From: Dendrocalamus latiflorus
Lineage: Eukaryota; Streptophyta; Magnoliopsida; Poales; Poaceae
Assembly (NCBI GenBank): GCA_017311315.1
Contig: CM029669.1
Location: 21,648,711 to 21,712,710, forward strand
Direction: 5' to 3'
Length of the DNA stretch: 64,000 bases
The notes under the pieces: generated by a model
The model's input: only the letters and a program-made list of their open reading frames with translations
Told to the model about the DNA's origin: nothing
Database searches by the model: none
Translations under genes and position numbers: made by a program
Part shown: piece after piece, positions 21,252 to 34,300 of the stretch
Layout of the letters: each line of letters starts with the position of its first letter
Numbering within the stretch: the first letter of the stretch is position 1

Positions 21252-22708
21252 TGGTAGACTGTGTTAGAAATTGGCCCATTTAAACATGGCCTATTTCCTT
21301 AATTGCAAAGTATGTATGGTTTAGTACCATATTGTTAAGGTAAGGTGAGGAAGACCGATTTATAAGGTGGAGTCCTCACCACTCCTTAAATATGGATAGA
21401 GATGGTATGCGTAAGGTTCTGTCTAGTCACACACGTGCGCGCGCGCACACACGTATTTGTGTATTTTCACGTGACTTGTGACACGCGACCGTGCCGTGAC
21501 GTGGCATGCCACTTGGCAGACTAAGTCTATCTTTATTTTTGTTGAACCCTGCACCACTCTCTCTCTTTTTGAATGAGATTCAAACATTTGAATGAGGCAG
21601 TTACAAGTGAATTTACACTGCTTAATTTGTGATTTGATGAGGCAGTTACCAGTGCATAATTTTGTATAAAATGCAACAGTTACTAGTGAATAACTGCAGC
21701 ACCCTTAAAAGGGCCTGGAGACGTCCAGGAAAAAAAGAGAGAATTTTGCACCTCCATTCTTCCTCTACTTTCTGCTCTGCGAGCTTGTGCTGTTGTACTG
21801 TGCCATCTGAACCTCGTCGACCTTTCTTCCCGGCGTGCACCTGAAAGGAGGAAAAGCGACTATCTCCGAACCATTGCCGCAAAGAGTACTTGCACGGGGC
21901 AGCAATAAGGTTTCTGGGCAGCGCATCTGCGTGACCGCTCGCTGCACTGCGTCATCTACGTTCTGCACTGCGTCAAGCATGCGCTACTTCCTATTCTTCA
22001 TCAGGCGAAAAAGTGAGTCGTTCGCGAGCACGTTCGACTTTGTTACTATATTTTTCTTGCGTATATTCTGAAGTATGATGAGTAGTCTGCTGTTAGTAGT
22101 AAGTTTTGCATCACTAATTTATTGTATTTGTCTCCTATTAAAATTTGGAATTAAAATATTATCCACATTTCCAACAGACTGTTAGCTGAGAAGGTAACAG
22201 TTCCAACTGATACTAATTGGAAGGGTAACAGTATTTTGTAGTAACTAAAACAGACACGCTTTCTCCATACAAATTCAGTCAACAAAATGTATTTATCTCC
22301 CAAGATCATTCTCTTTCACTATTTTGAGCCTATTGAGTTCAGTGGTGAGCAAAAGGTAATATAGAAGTTTGAATAGCCTCTTTTAAAAGTTTCCAGCTAT
22401 TCCAGCTTATACTAGCTGTTCAATTAGAAGATAAATAAGACTCGTGGTAACTTTTAAGATTTACAGTATTCAACTTCAGCACAAATGCTGTATCTTTTGG
22501 GGACGTGAGAGTGATATGTGCGACCAGTTTGTGTGTGCGCGTATCAGTTCTTAACATTTCTCCATGCTGCAAGATGACTTGTATTTATCTCCACCATCTT
22601 TTTCAGGCGGGGGTTGCTCTCAGAGGAATAAGCAGGCCACCACTTCTTATTTCAAGATTTCGAGGTTGCCCCGCACCTTATCTCCAATTTCCAGGTTTCT
22701 GAAATTCT
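21252..22708. other. Intergenic, no gene seen
   Basis: AT-rich DNA with an alternating purine-pyrimidine stretch CACGTGCGCGCGCGCACACA near 21433, which could adopt Z-DNA. Small open frames near 21650-22070 have no recognizable content. Confidence 0.5.
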
Positions 22709-23720
22709 GGCCATCTCTAATGCTGGTGCTCAGAGGGGTGTTTAGAGGAAAAACCAGTTTTCTTTGCCACGTATGATAAATAGAGGTGCTTAAAAGGTGG
22801 AATCGCTGCTTGGCTACGAGTAGATGTTTGGGAATTGCACCGCTCGTAACTGCCGATTCGTCTTGGCAAAGTTGACTGCTGGACCAAGTGTCCCTTGTCC
22901 CCAAAGTTGATTCAACCGTGCGGACCGAGCAAAGGTAAGTGCCAGTGGGCAGCACGCCCGCTCGGGCTCGAGCCAGTGCTATCTGTGTACTCGTGTACGT
23001 TGATGCGTTTAGTGGTCAAATCGTGTACCTACGCTCTATGAGTTCTTGCATCCATATGAATGTGTGAATATGTGTGATATCATGTATGTGCATACATAGG
23101 TGCCTTTGTTGTACTCAAATAAAAGAAAAGTTGATTCCTTTCCACCATGAACCTCTTCTCCAACTCACAGAGAAGGGACTGGCAGCAAGTCCTTTCCTTG
23201 CTAGCAAGGGTGAAACCGATTTACCATCCATACCAAGCTCAAGCAAACCAAGACGAAGAGACGTGCGTATCTCCGTTGTTGGACGAGAAGCACGAGCAAA
23301 TACAAATCTGGTGAGTTCGTCGGCAAACGAACGAGACGGAGGGAGATAGTGCGAGCGAACGGCCTACCGGCGCCGACGCCATCGCTATCGCTGGACGACG
23401 CAGTCGAGTTCCCTTGCGGCAAGAGAAATATGGCGTAGCAATGTAGCAGCGGCTCGTCGATTCGGCGAGGTGTCCAAAAATTGGCGTGGCGAGTGGTTGT
23501 GGCGGCGTTCCATGAGCTCCGGCGACGCGATCAGTGGTCCATGCTCGAGTAGAGCCATGCTCTGCGGCCATTGAGAAGTAATCGCCGGCCGTTCCAGGAG
23601 CTACCGCCTAGCGCCATTGTGTGCACCACAAGCAGCCACTCAGCACTTGTACGAAGGCCCTTAAATGGATGCTCGGTGATGTAAGCACCTTCTTAAGCAC
23701 CTCTTGCATTGGAGATGCCC
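22709..23720. repeat. Possible TIR element of about 1.0 kb
   Basis: The left end GGCCATCTCTAATGC and the right end GCATTGGAGATGCCC are imperfect inverted repeats. They are followed inward by AGAGGTGCTTAAAAGG and CCTTCTTAAGCACCTCTT. This GGGCATCTCCAATGC-type end is common in plant DNA transposons. No target duplication could be fixed, so the superfamily is open. The interior 23074-23640 is GC-rich without a supported gene. Confidence 0.5.
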
Positions 23721-24139
23721 ATTTTTCACGACGGTCTGCTTTTATTTTTTTTCTTCCCGACAAAACCTAGAACTTAGTAACCTAAAATTACTATATAGAT
23801 ATACATGTATTTGTTCCATAACAATTACAAAGGATAGTGAAATTGTTAGATCATGTGGTTAGGTCTAGAATATTTATAATAAGGAATAATTGATAGGTTT
23901 TGTTAAATATCATTCGGTTATTTTCTTCCTAATTATCATCCAGATTTAGGACTGTTGGATTAAAGATCCAATGGTCATGAATTCTCCCCCTTTCCCAAAT
24001 TCTGCCCTTCCTCCTTGAAAAAAATCTGCCTCTTCAAAAACAAAGAGCCCCTTGATCTCTAATTCAATGATAAAAAATTTGGACGATAGTTAGGAAGAAA
24101 ACATCCGCGTGATGCCTAGACACTCTCTAATTGATAATA
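23721..24139. other. Intergenic, no gene seen
   Basis: AT-rich flank of the copia element at 24145; nothing recognized. Confidence 0.5.
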
Positions 24140-24144
24140 TTGCT

Positions 24145-24682
24145 TGTTAGAGACTAATCTTGTTTCGTGTCTTTTGCTTACCGTGTCCGAGTGTGCAACG
24201 TATAAAAGTAGAATACGTATACGTATACGAGTCCTCTTGCCGTGTATATGTATCCGAGTAATAGGTGTCCGTTTCCATTTCTAAGTTATTGCCGTCAACT
24301 GGTGTAGTATATAAGGAGGAAAGGTAGGCATGTAATAAGAGAACGTGAAGCGATCGGTTGTGATTGTATACGAGAAGAAGCTAGGAAGTAGCTAAGAGAA
24401 ATAAAGAAGAAAAGGTGGAGTGGTTGGTCTCCGGAGGAAATCGCGTTCTGTTGTTTCTTCGTTCAAGTCAACGACTAGATAAATTTTGCTTGGTTGCATT
24501 GCATGCATGGAGACGACAAAAGAGTCACGGCGAGAGTAGGCGGCTCCATCATGAACGCATCACGTCGGGCGGAGGGAACCCAGCAGGAGGACGTGTCCCA
24601 CACAGGAGCAGGCGCAAATATGCCGTCTCGTGCGGCGTCGGAAGGAGCACGCATTCGAAGGATCGAGGGAAAAATTCTAGTA
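24145..24682 (+). repeat. 5' LTR of the copia element
   Basis: It starts TGTTAGAGACTAATC after the target duplication TTGCT. It contains GTATATAAGGAGGAAAGG near 24307, a likely TATA region. It differs from the 3' LTR at many positions and by small indels (for example an extra GTATAC repeat near 24215), so the insertion is not recent. Confidence 0.88.
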
Positions 24683-24937
24683 AGTGGTATTAGATCCTAT
24701 TGATCTTGGTAATATCTGAAGAACATGGGAGAAGCATTGATTTCGAGCGTTCGGAGTGGGCTGATCTCTCTTCAGTACCTTCTCTTGACGACCGACAATT
24801 ACCCGGTGTGGGCAATGAAGATGAAGGCGAACATGTGCACCTAAGAAGTCTGGGGTCCAGTCGATCCAAAGGGAAAGGACAAGGAGGTGGACGATAATTT
24901 GGATCAGACAGCTTTGGCTATCATCTATCAAGCAGTG

Positions 24938-26481
24938 CGCTCTCTCGTTCTCCTGAGACCTTTCACCTCCTCCTCTCGTTCTCCAGATCTGGCCCCCTCC
25001 CCCTTCTCCGGCAGCCTCGCCGGCGTCGAGGGGGAGGGGGTCCCACCCGTGGAGCACATAGACTTTCCTCTCCTCCTCCTCTCGTAGCCGCCGGCTCCCT
25101 GGCGGCGCGAGAAGCTCAAGAGAGCAGGCGGTAGGGGCGGGCGGCGGCCGAGCTCAGTTTCGACCGTGCACAATGGCTTCGGGGCGGCGGTCGGCGGCGC
25201 CAGCGCGGGCGCGGGCGCGGGCGTGGGCAGCCGGTGCGGCTTCGGCAGCTTCGGGCCGGAGGCGGGCGACGGGCCGGTGGCTTCGAGGCGGCGGGATCGA
25301 GCGGAAGCGTCGACCGGCTTCGTGCGGTCACCCTCGAGCGCGGGGTGTTGAGGCGGCGGCCGGCTCCGAGCGGGCGGCAGGGCGTCGGGCCCGGAGGCGG
25401 CGGCTCCCGTGCGCTTCCCGGCGGAGAAATCGGTGTTGCGGCCGGCGGACGTTCTCAGGGTCCTCGTCGACAGCGGCGTCATCCTCCTCGGTCTGGCGCT
25501 GTAGAACCGGATGGATGGCGCCGGTTGCGCGCCCAACAGGGTCACGTACAATGTGATCATGGGCGGGCTGTGCAAGCGCGACATGTCGGGGGATGCGCTC
25601 AAGATGTTCGACGAAATGCTCAAGAAGAGATCGTGCCCAGTGTGAAGATCTACGCGGTCCTGCTCTCGTCCCTGTGTAAGGCAGGGAAGATTGAGGACGC
25701 TGGGCGGATGATGCGGTCATGGAAGGAGAAGGGGTGCCCGCCGGACGAGGCAACGAATTGAGTGGGCTGTGCAAGTCACAATCGCAGCCGCACCTGGATT
25801 TCCTCACTGGGCGCGCTTGGATCCGTGCGTGGGAGATTTCTTCCCTGGATCTGCTCAGTGGTGGCGCATAGGCGTCGCTTTGTGGTTTCTTCAGTGGCGG
25901 ACTTTGCAGGGAGCGACTCGTCGTAGAGTTCAAGGGTGGCTATGCCATGGCCTTGAGACACGCAGGTCCCCGGTGGGTTGGTGGCGGTCTATTTTGTGAG
26001 TGGGTAGTACGTGGGGTGCTGTGGAGGTGCTGGTGAAAACCTTACCGGTGATCTTACCGGTCTCGACAACGATGACGCCTTCGGGCGCCATTTTCCTTCC
26101 TGGAGGTGTTATCATGGTGCCCCATAGCCCTCATGTTTACTGATCTCCAGGTGAAAACCTTGCCTCGGTGAGGCGGGCGGCGTCGGCGACTCTCGTCGCC
26201 TCCTTGGAGGCGTCGCCTCGGAGGTCTTTCTTCACGCACAGTAGACCGAAGGTTAGAGGGCACGGTCGGAAAAGGATAAGGGCTTGGTTGAAAATAAGGA
26301 CGGAGAAGAAGTTATGAAGCTTAGTCTTTCTAGCTTTTTTTTATAGTTCTTAAGCTTTATTTCTTGTTGTTTTATGCTCCTCAGGTTTTGAGGAATTGAG
26401 CCTAAGAGCTCGTGTATCTGTTGGCTGTGTATATCCCTCGTGGATACAGAGGCCGGATTTTATATCCTTTATCTAAAAAAA
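24938..26481 (+). mobile_element. Retroposon inserted in copia gag: PPR sequence plus LINE-like tail
   Basis: The 1544-bp insert interrupts the gag frame exactly between two copies of ATCTATCAAGCAGTG (24923-24937 and 26482-26496). The right end is an A-run after GGATTTTATATCCTTTATCT. A 15-bp duplication plus poly(A) is the mark of LINE-machinery retroposition. The 3' few hundred bases, with GTGTATATCCCTCGTGGATACAGAGGCCGG, resemble 3' ends of plant L1-type LINEs. The 5' part (about 25170-25760) encodes, across frames, pieces of a pentatricopeptide-repeat protein (RVTYNVIMGGLCKRDMSGDA and IYAVLLSSLCKAGKIEDAG). So it is chimeric, perhaps by template switching. There is no intact ORF. Confidence 0.8.
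25173..25761 (+). pseudogene. PPR-protein retro-fragment, frameshifted
   Basis: The region begins with an ATG followed by an Ala/Arg-rich stretch typical of an organelle-targeted N-terminus in grasses. Then come two PPR units in different frames: one around 25525-25620 (APNRVTYNVIMGGLCKR) and one around 25625-25760 (VPSVKIYAVLLSSLCKAGK). PPR proteins bind organelle RNA. The frame is broken between and within units, and no intron is visible. It lies inside the poly(A)-ended insert, so it is a processed fragment, not a gene. Confidence 0.65.
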
Positions 26482-28279
26482 ATCTATCAAGCAGTGCTAG
26501 ATTCGATGATGCATCAGCTTATTGGCAAGGAGACGGCACAGGAGGCATAGGAGGCGCTTTAGACGATGCGCGTGGGAGTTGATAATGTGAAGGAGATGCG
26601 GCTTCAGAATTTGCAAAGCGAGTTCGAGAATCTCAAGATAGGAGAGTCCCAGTCGGTGGACGAGTTCATCGGCAAGCTGACTTCATTGTACAATCAAATC
26701 AACTCTCTTGGTGACAAGATGGAGAAATCTGTAGCAGTTTAGAAATATCTGCGCGTGCTTCCAGAGAAGTACATATCTATTGTCACCACACTTATGTACT
26801 CCTCTGACCTGGATAAGAAGAAGATAGAGGAGATCACTAGCTCTCTCAAGACGCATGAGGAGTTATTGAAGGGGTTTCAGTCATGTAACAAGCAGGGATC
26901 CCAGACTCACACCAAGCAAGCGTTGCTAGTAAAGGGAGATCCAAGAGATGGTCATGGCTCATCAAACAACCATGGGAGGTGGCGCGGTCGAGGTGGCTAG
27001 AGTGGTTGAGGCGGTAGAGGTGGCCGTGTAGACAAGGCTAGACAAGACGATGGTGATAGATCCCATGATAAGTCACATGTCAAATGTTTTGAATGTGGCG
27101 AATACGGGCACTACACGTCAGAATGCCGCAGCCATATAAAGTGTTTCAACTGTAACGAGCACGGACACTATGCTTCGGATTACTGAAGCAAGAAGAAGAA
27201 CGAGGAGGTGAACCTCGCCCAAGATGAAAAAGAAGATGACAAACCAGGACTATTTCTCTTCTTATATGTTGAAAAGGCGCCGGACATGATGATGCTGGAT
27301 GAGGAGAACGTAGTTCCAAAACTACGCATGAAATAAGGTAGCTATGATCACACAGATCAGTGATACTTGGATAATGGAGCAAGCAATTATATGACGGGAG
27401 ATTGCTCCATGTTTCATGAGCTCGACGAGAAGATTTGGGGCAAGGTCAAGTTTGGTGATGGATCTACAATAGAGATAAGGGGCAAAGGGACGATGATATT
27501 GCAATGCAAGAACGGAGATAAGAAATTATTGACAGGGATTTACTATATACCAAATCTGTGCAACAACATACTTAGTCTCGGGCAGATGACAGAAAGAGGG
27601 TGCAGGGTGGTGCTGCAGGATGAGTTCTTGTGTGTAAGTTGTACAATATTTCATTGAAAACTTGTAAATCGGTTTGTCTGAAGAGCAGCCTAGAGGAGCT
27701 GAGCGATGACATAGAACATGATGGCTCACGTCAAGGCGGTGTGCCTCATGATGTAGGCATGCATGTAGTTGCAGGCGGCCCCTTCAGAGGTGCATGTGGT
27801 GCACATGGAGGTGCGGCTAACGCAGGAAGTCAAGGCGGTGGGCCTCCAGGTGAAAAAATGCACAAGGTTCAAGAGAAAAACTTGGAGTACAGGTTGGTTC
27901 AGTTTTTTATGGTTTTACAAAGGGAACGCGGGAAACGTTGGAGACAAGAGTTATGGGTGGTGCAGCCTCAGCTGAGGTGTACATAGAAATAGTCTGTCCA
28001 AGAGAGAGGAGCGGGAGGCTCAGGTAACAGCGAAGCCAAGGCGGTTGAGGGAGCAGGTGCTCTAGCCCAGGCAAGCATGCAAGGAAGGATGGGTTCATTT
28101 TAGGTATGAGGCGCGGCAAGTGTCAGATTATGCGAGGCTCAGAATGGAGCAAGCGTAGGTGGTAGAGCGGTGATGGCTCAGGAATTAACGGCGCACAAGA
28201 GTGCAGGTGAAAGGAAAAAGCGGAAGCAAGAGAGAAAATCGGCGTGATCAAGATGAAGAAACAAGATTAAGGAGGTGGT

Positions 28280-28809
28280 TGTTAGAGTCTAATATTGTTT
28301 CATGTCTTTTGCTTACCTTGTCTGAGTGTGCGACATATAAGGTAGAATACATATACGAGTCCTCTTGCTGTGTATACATATCCGAGTAATAGGTGTCCGT
28401 TTCCGTTTCTAAGTTATTGCCGTCAACTAGAGTAGTATATAAAGAGGAAAGGTAGGCATGTAACAAGAGAACATGAGGCGATCGGTTGTGATTGTATACG
28501 AGGAGAAGCTAGGAAGTATCTAAGAGAAATAAAGAAGAAAAGGTGGAGCGGTTGGTCTCTGGAGGAAATCGTGTTCTGTTGTTTCTTCGTTCAAGTCTAC
28601 GACTAGATAAATTTTGCTTGGTTGTATTGCATGCGTGGAGACGATAGAAGAGTCACGACGGGAGTAGCGGCTCCATCATGAGCGCGTCACGTTGGGCGGA
28701 GGGAACCCAGCAGGAGGACGTGCCCCACACAGGAGCAAGCGTAGATATCCCGTCTCGTGCGGCGTCGGAAGGAGCGCACATCCGAAGGATCGAGGGAAAA
28801 ATTCTAACA
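28280..28809 (+). repeat. 3' LTR of the copia element
   Basis: It starts TGTTAGAGTCTAATAT and ends TTCTAACA with intact TG...CA termini. It is flanked on the right by TTGCT. Confidence 0.9.
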
Positions 28810-28814
28810 TTGCT

Positions 28815-29637
28815 TATTAATATTATTTGAGGCATGTGTAGACTAATGTTGGTAGTTGGGAAGAACTTGCGCTAGAAAAAATGTTGATTTGGTCTTTTAT
28901 GTGCATGATAACTCGGAGGCCATCATGGTTTACAGTGAGGACTAGGAGATGGCTTAGTGCAAAGTCATGGTCGAAAAGGTCAAAGATGCTGGAGGAGACG
29001 GTCATGCTCGAGTTGGAGCGCATGCAGCTTAAAGAAGGACGATGCGTGTTGGAGCTATGGCGATGTGGTGGCAGTGCGATCCGGAGGCTACCGCATGTGA
29101 CAAAAGTGGAAAATCTATGTTACGGAAGGGGTTTTAGGTAAAAGTAGTGGCTCAAAAGCCTGCTAGAGCCGGTAATTGGCCTGGTTTGATTAGGGTTAGG
29201 AAATCAGAGTTGGTTTCGATAATAGAGTTCGGATCGGATTGTTGGTTTTTTGAGGTGTGGCGACTCCGCATATGAAGATAGCATATATGTTGGCCTGCAT
29301 GTATTCGGTGGAGACGCTCTGGCCGTGACTTGGTGATGAGATAGGAGATTAGATTAGGTGAGAAACTAATCCGGCTGAGGGGGTTCGGCTGCGATTTTGG
29401 AGCTATTGGCCGAGAGCTATAAAGACGGGATATGCTTTGACCGTGAGGAGAAATGATGGGCGGCTTGTGGAATTTGTGATTGCTTGCTGCGTGAGTTTTT
29501 TCCTGGCTGCATGCATTGCTTGTTTTATTGATTGTCACTTGTGCCCAAATTTCCTTGCCACTTGTCCTCTTCCGTGCTTTTGGGCAGTATATGAAAATGG
29601 AGGGGTCTTGTGATCTTCGTTTCATTATCTGGATCAA
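28815..29637. repeat. Degenerate retrotransposon-like remnant
   Basis: The segment 28980-29100 (GACGATGCGTGTTGGAGCTATGG, then CGATCCGGAGGCTACCGCATG) matches in diverged form the LTR-like DNA at 11830-11900. No intact coding region. The 161-codon antisense frame at 29152-29637 has no recognizable content. Confidence 0.4.
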
Positions 29638-29918
29638 GGTTTCAAAACCCGGAACCTAAAGAAATTCCAGCCGGCCGCCGGTAACGGTAACCGGTCGGTT
29701 ACCGGAAAAATCGGCAAAGAACCAGTCACAATTTGAAAATCAAAACTTGAATTTTGGATGTTTAAAACCGGTAACCAGAAAAACCGGCTGGTAACCGGAA
29801 AAACCGGCCAAAATTCGAAAATTAAAAATTAATACTGCCAGTTTTTTCCATTACCGGTATCCACCAAAAGAAATGGTAACCGGTAGTTACCGACCGGTAA
29901 CCACCGGGATTTTGAACC
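29638..29918. repeat. Small element with GGTAACCGG motifs and inverted ends
   Basis: It begins GGTTTCAAAACCCGG and ends CCGGGATTTTGAACC, an imperfect inverted repeat. The interior has many short palindromic words GGTAACCGG / CCGGTTACC. This looks like a MITE- or SINE-size dispersed repeat. No target duplication was seen. Confidence 0.55.
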
Positions 29919-31359
29919 CAGATCTGCATGCGTGGGATTCCTAGTAGACGGATAAAGAATTGTTGGCCTTGCTTGTTGATCCGTGTGCTCCATTAGGTGT
30001 ATCGGCTGCTACAGTAAAACTAAAGTATTTGAGCGCTACTTACTACAGTATGCTACAGTACTAGATAAAAATATTTTTTTGCTGTTTTTTGTGTGCTTGT
30101 TGTGGTTAGCAGGTTAAAAAAAATCAGGAGACACAGATTGTGAGTAAAAGTTTTTGCTGTGGATTACAATCATTCACTCTCTTTGATTGCTATTTACGAT
30201 CATACAGAAACAGTGGTACTGACTGAACAAAGTGGGGATGCAATTGATTGAACGTCAGTTGCATTTTTCTGTCAGGTCTGAACTTGACACCGATGGACAC
30301 CTTCACTTACGTGTTGCTTTCTCAATGACAAAAGTAAGGGATTTCTACCTGCATTTCAAAACAATTCTATGAGCTTCAACTCACTACTAAATCAAAGTAT
30401 CATAAGTAAATTTAAGAAAGAAATTTAGTCAAAACCCAAAAGCACAGTAAACATTTAAAATTGCTGCTGAACTGGCTTCACTTAAAAGGCCACAGCTGTT
30501 TTGTTTATTTCAGGTCATGAATATGAAACATATGTGTGATAACTTCTTGTCAAATCTCACTTATACAGAGCAACACAATAATCACAGCAGCTCCAGCTTC
30601 ATAAATATGTAATAGATCTCCAAATCATATCGGTAAACTGTCATATAACACTTTTATGTTATTTCAAACTAAAGTTATCTCAAAACGCGGTTCTTTGCAC
30701 AAAGCCACAATAATTGTTCAGCAAATCCTACATCAATTCTGCTGCTTGGGACTTGGAACTTGCTGATTTAAACCTTGAGGTGTTGTAGCTAACTGGATGT
30801 ATCACATCTCACTGTCCAAAAGCCGAATTGAAGCAATTCAAAGAATTGCTGAAGATTCTATTTAAGGGTACATTAATAATCCTATTTCAAGTTATGTGTT
30901 CCTCATCTCAAAGTCTGAGAATATTATCTCATAACAAGTTACCTCTTCATCATATGCAAGTCTATGAACAGTCCTATAAAAGAGGCTTAATATACTCATA
31001 AAACTGAGCACCTATCTGTATGAAGCTTGTAGATTATCGAAATAAATTTAAAGAATTCAATGATAGTAACTTATCCACCAACCTTCATGTTATCTCCCTC
31101 CAGAGCTTTGAAGATGCTGATGTCACAAATAGCATATTCCGACATTCTCAGTCCAGATTGCAAGGCCCTAAACATGGACAATTCAGTTCTTCAAGATCTG
31201 GTCTTGATTTTGTACATATTAAACTCCATACTTGGTGTCAATTTGAGCATTAAGGCACCAATGAGCAGATATCTCCATATAGCTGTACCTCGTAAGTGAA
31301 TAATATAATAAAGACGACTACTGAAAAAATATGTTGTTTTGCCCCCCGCCCACACAGTG
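29919..31359. other. Intergenic DNA 3' of the CNL gene
   Basis: AT-rich, no gene seen. The first few hundred bases left of 31360 would include the CNL 3' UTR. No TE structure was recognized. Confidence 0.5.
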
Positions 31360-34300
31360 TCATTCCTCTGCAGTTGAAGGCTTATTTGGTAAGGATGTTA
31401 GGTTTTCACAGCCAACAATAGAGAGGGTTTCCAATGATGAGAAGTCTCCCGGGCATGACTGAACTAATCTCAAATTGTCACAGAATCGAATATCTAGATG
31501 CCTAAGTTTATCGAGTTGCCCTGATAGGACCTCAAGCTTAGGGCAGTCCGAAATAATTGCTGTCCTCAGGGATGAGGGGAGATTAAAAACCTCTACCAAG
31601 CTTCCACAGTATGCTATTCTTAGATAATCTAAACATGGTAGGGGATGATTCCTTGTTAATGGTAATGGATCTGGCACAGTTGTGGTTGCAGTAAGTTCAG
31701 TGAAAGATTCTACTATTGCCGGGTTGTTCTGATGTTCAACATAGTGACTCTTGATTTTTAAATCCTGATTTCCCCATATAAACTCAAGGTTAGGGCAACT
31801 CCAAATGTGTAATTCCTTGATATATAAGGGAAAACTGAGGAGCTCTACTAAGCTTTGACAACTTATTATTGTTAGAGACTCCATACATGGTAGAAGATGA
31901 TCTCTTGCCAATGATAATGATTCTCGTGCACTTGCAGAGGCAATAAGATCACTACAAGATTCTGATAGTGTTAAATCATCTTGGTGTTCAACATACCAAC
32001 TCTCACTTTCAGCACCCTGCTTACCCCATATAAACTCGAGCTTACGGCATCTCTCAATATATAATTCCCTTAGTGATGGAGGAAGGTTCAGAACCTCAAC
32101 CAAGTTTGGACAATCTTTTAATTTCAGAGATTCCAGACATGGTAGGAGCTGATTTCTTGCTGATGCCACTTCTTCTAGAGCCTCTGCAGATCCAGTCAGA
32201 TTATTGCAACAATAAATTGTTAATCTCTTCAAGGATACCAAGCATTGGAACTCTTTTAATGGCCAGTATATGAGTTCATCACAACATATGATTTCCAGAT
32301 GTCCAAGGTTTACAAAACATCCCCAAATTGTGTGGAAGAAATAGCATCCACGTAGCTCCATAGCTGCATGACAAGCTCTATCTCTATGATTCCATTCCTC
32401 CTTACCATCTATCTGTTGAATGGAACATTGTACATGTGAGGGAGAAGAAGGTGCAATTTTCAATCTCACAGTGGACAGTGTGGTCATATATCTGGCTATG
32501 GATAACCACATCTGGGGCCTGTCTTCAGGAAATACTAATACTCTCAGCCTTGGTGCTTCGGGTAGAGTTGACAATTCTGGACACTCCGTAATATTGGTAT
32601 TCTCAAGCAGAGGAAATATTGGCTGTTCTCCTTGTCTTTCTTCCTGTGCCCCCCATCTCTTCAAACTCTTCAAATTATTTAATGTGAGTTTCTTTAGTAC
32701 TGGAAATGCCGAGCATGCCTTATTACCACTGCAGCAAGAGGATTCTCCAAGCATTGGTGGTTCCAGTAAGTTTGTCAGCTTAGTGCAACTCTCAATTGAC
32801 AGTTCCTCTAGAAGGGGAAACAATAGTTGTTGTCCATACCTTCCTTTTACTTCCCGCCATCTATTGAAGCTCTTCAAATCAATTAATATAAGTTCCCTCA
32901 ATTTTGGAAATGTTGAGGATATAAAATAGTCTCCATAATCAATGCATAGGCATTGCAACCTGTCCAGTCTTTCTAAATGAAGAACTTGAAGAGCTGGTAA
33001 TTGCCACAATTGAGGAAGCCTCTCACACATTGTGCAACTGACTAGCTGGATCTTGATTAGGTCTTGCATCATACTAATATTTGTCATCCAAGATGGAAAC
33101 CTAGAGCTTCTATAGGAATCCACCCATAGAACCTGAAGCCCTCTGTTAGGAGTAAAAGCATCTAACACCTTCTCATGAAAATCTATAACCTCATTGCAGT
33201 CATCCTTCCATGCAAAAGATAGCTGGGTGAGGTCCTTTTTACCCCAATGATTGGACATTGTCACATCTGCTTCTGTTACATTTTCTAGATGGCAGAGCTG
33301 CAGTTGACCTCGAAGGTTCAGGTGCCTAAGTTCTCCAATGTTACTACAACCAGAGCTACAGCCTACAGCAAAATATGTAAGTGTCTGTAGGCAAGTTAAT
33401 TGTCCAAGGTTTGGAGGCATGCACTTTAAGGACAGACATCCATCAGTATATAGGTGCCGAAGGCCAGTCATGTACTTCATATCCTTTGGAAGTTGACCAA
33501 GGCATTCACAACCGGAAAGATTCAACGTTTGTAGGTTATACAAAATGCAGATTTCTTCAGGAAGTGCTTTAATATGACAGTTTTCTGAGAGGTCAAGATA
33601 CCTGAGGTGCTTCAAGTGCTTTGGTCTAACTGGAAGTCCGCTTAATCTGTAGTAACAGAGTTGCAATGCTCGAAGGGAAGTGCATTTTGACAAATGCGGT
33701 AGGGAACTGCTAGTGTTCATACTACATAGCAGTGTTTGGATACCTGGATATCTTTTCTTCAGTGAAACACTCAAGAGAGTTTCGGGACCATAGGATGACA
33801 AGAACAAATGTCGAACAGTATTTGGCAAAATCTCGATACAGTTAAGCCTCTCAGCTATAGTAACACATTCTTTTCCCATAACTGACATTGCGACATCATG
33901 CATAAGATCATGGACCCTACATATAGTTCTGTAGCTGATTCCACTTCCATCCTTGTTGATCGGTACCTGGTTCACATCTTGAAAGAATGATCTTGAAGCA
34001 AGCTCATTGAAAATTTGTTTACCTGTTGTTTCTGGGCGGATTGCTTCTTCTGATGGGATGAAGTCATTCGCCATCCATAGCAGTATCAGCTTTTCCACAT
34101 CAATCACATCATTTTTCGGCAAGACAGCACAAAAAGCAAAGCATTGCTTCATGTGCGAGGGTAAATCATCGTAGCTGAGCTTGAGTATAGGTAAAATCCC
34201 ACTCTCCTCATCACAAATACTGCTTTTCGTTAATACAGCTCTCCATTCTTCCACGCTTTTTCGGGTGCTTAACACAGAGCCCAAGGCTTTTGCGGCTAAA

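Larger units (their letters stand above)
24690..27657 (+). pseudogene. Broken copia gag-protease region
   Basis: Before the insertion the frame includes LLTTDNYPVWAMKMKANM. After it, the frame includes MRLQNLQSEFENLKIGESQS and VDEFIGKLTSLYNQI, the UBN2-type gag of plant copia elements. Two CCHC zinc knuckles follow (CFECGEYGHYTSEC and CFNCNEHGHYASDY, the second with its last Cys changed to Tyr before a stop). The protease start YLDNGASNYMTGDC holds the D-x-G-A active-site triad at about 27368-27410. Stops lie in gag, between the knuckle arrays and before the protease. After about 27640 coding similarity fades. It is not functional. Confidence 0.85.
24145..28809 (+). mobile_element. Degenerate Ty1/copia element with both LTRs and a nested insertion
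   Basis: The 5' LTR is 24145-24682 (538 bp) and the 3' LTR is 28280-28809 (530 bp), both beginning TGTTAGAG and clearly alignable. The 3' copy ends TTCTAACA; the 5' copy ends TTCTAGTA, so its CA terminus is mutated. TTGCT flanks the element on both sides (24140-24144 and 28810-28814). A primer-site-like TGGTATTAGATCC follows the 5' LTR and a purine tract AAGGAGGTGG precedes the 3' LTR. The internal part retains only gag and the start of protease, with several stops. Integrase and reverse transcriptase are absent, so it is non-autonomous and degenerate. Confidence 0.9.

Noticed and set aside
29152..29637. 161-codon minus-strand frame
   Set aside because: No conserved motif, in degraded repeat DNA.
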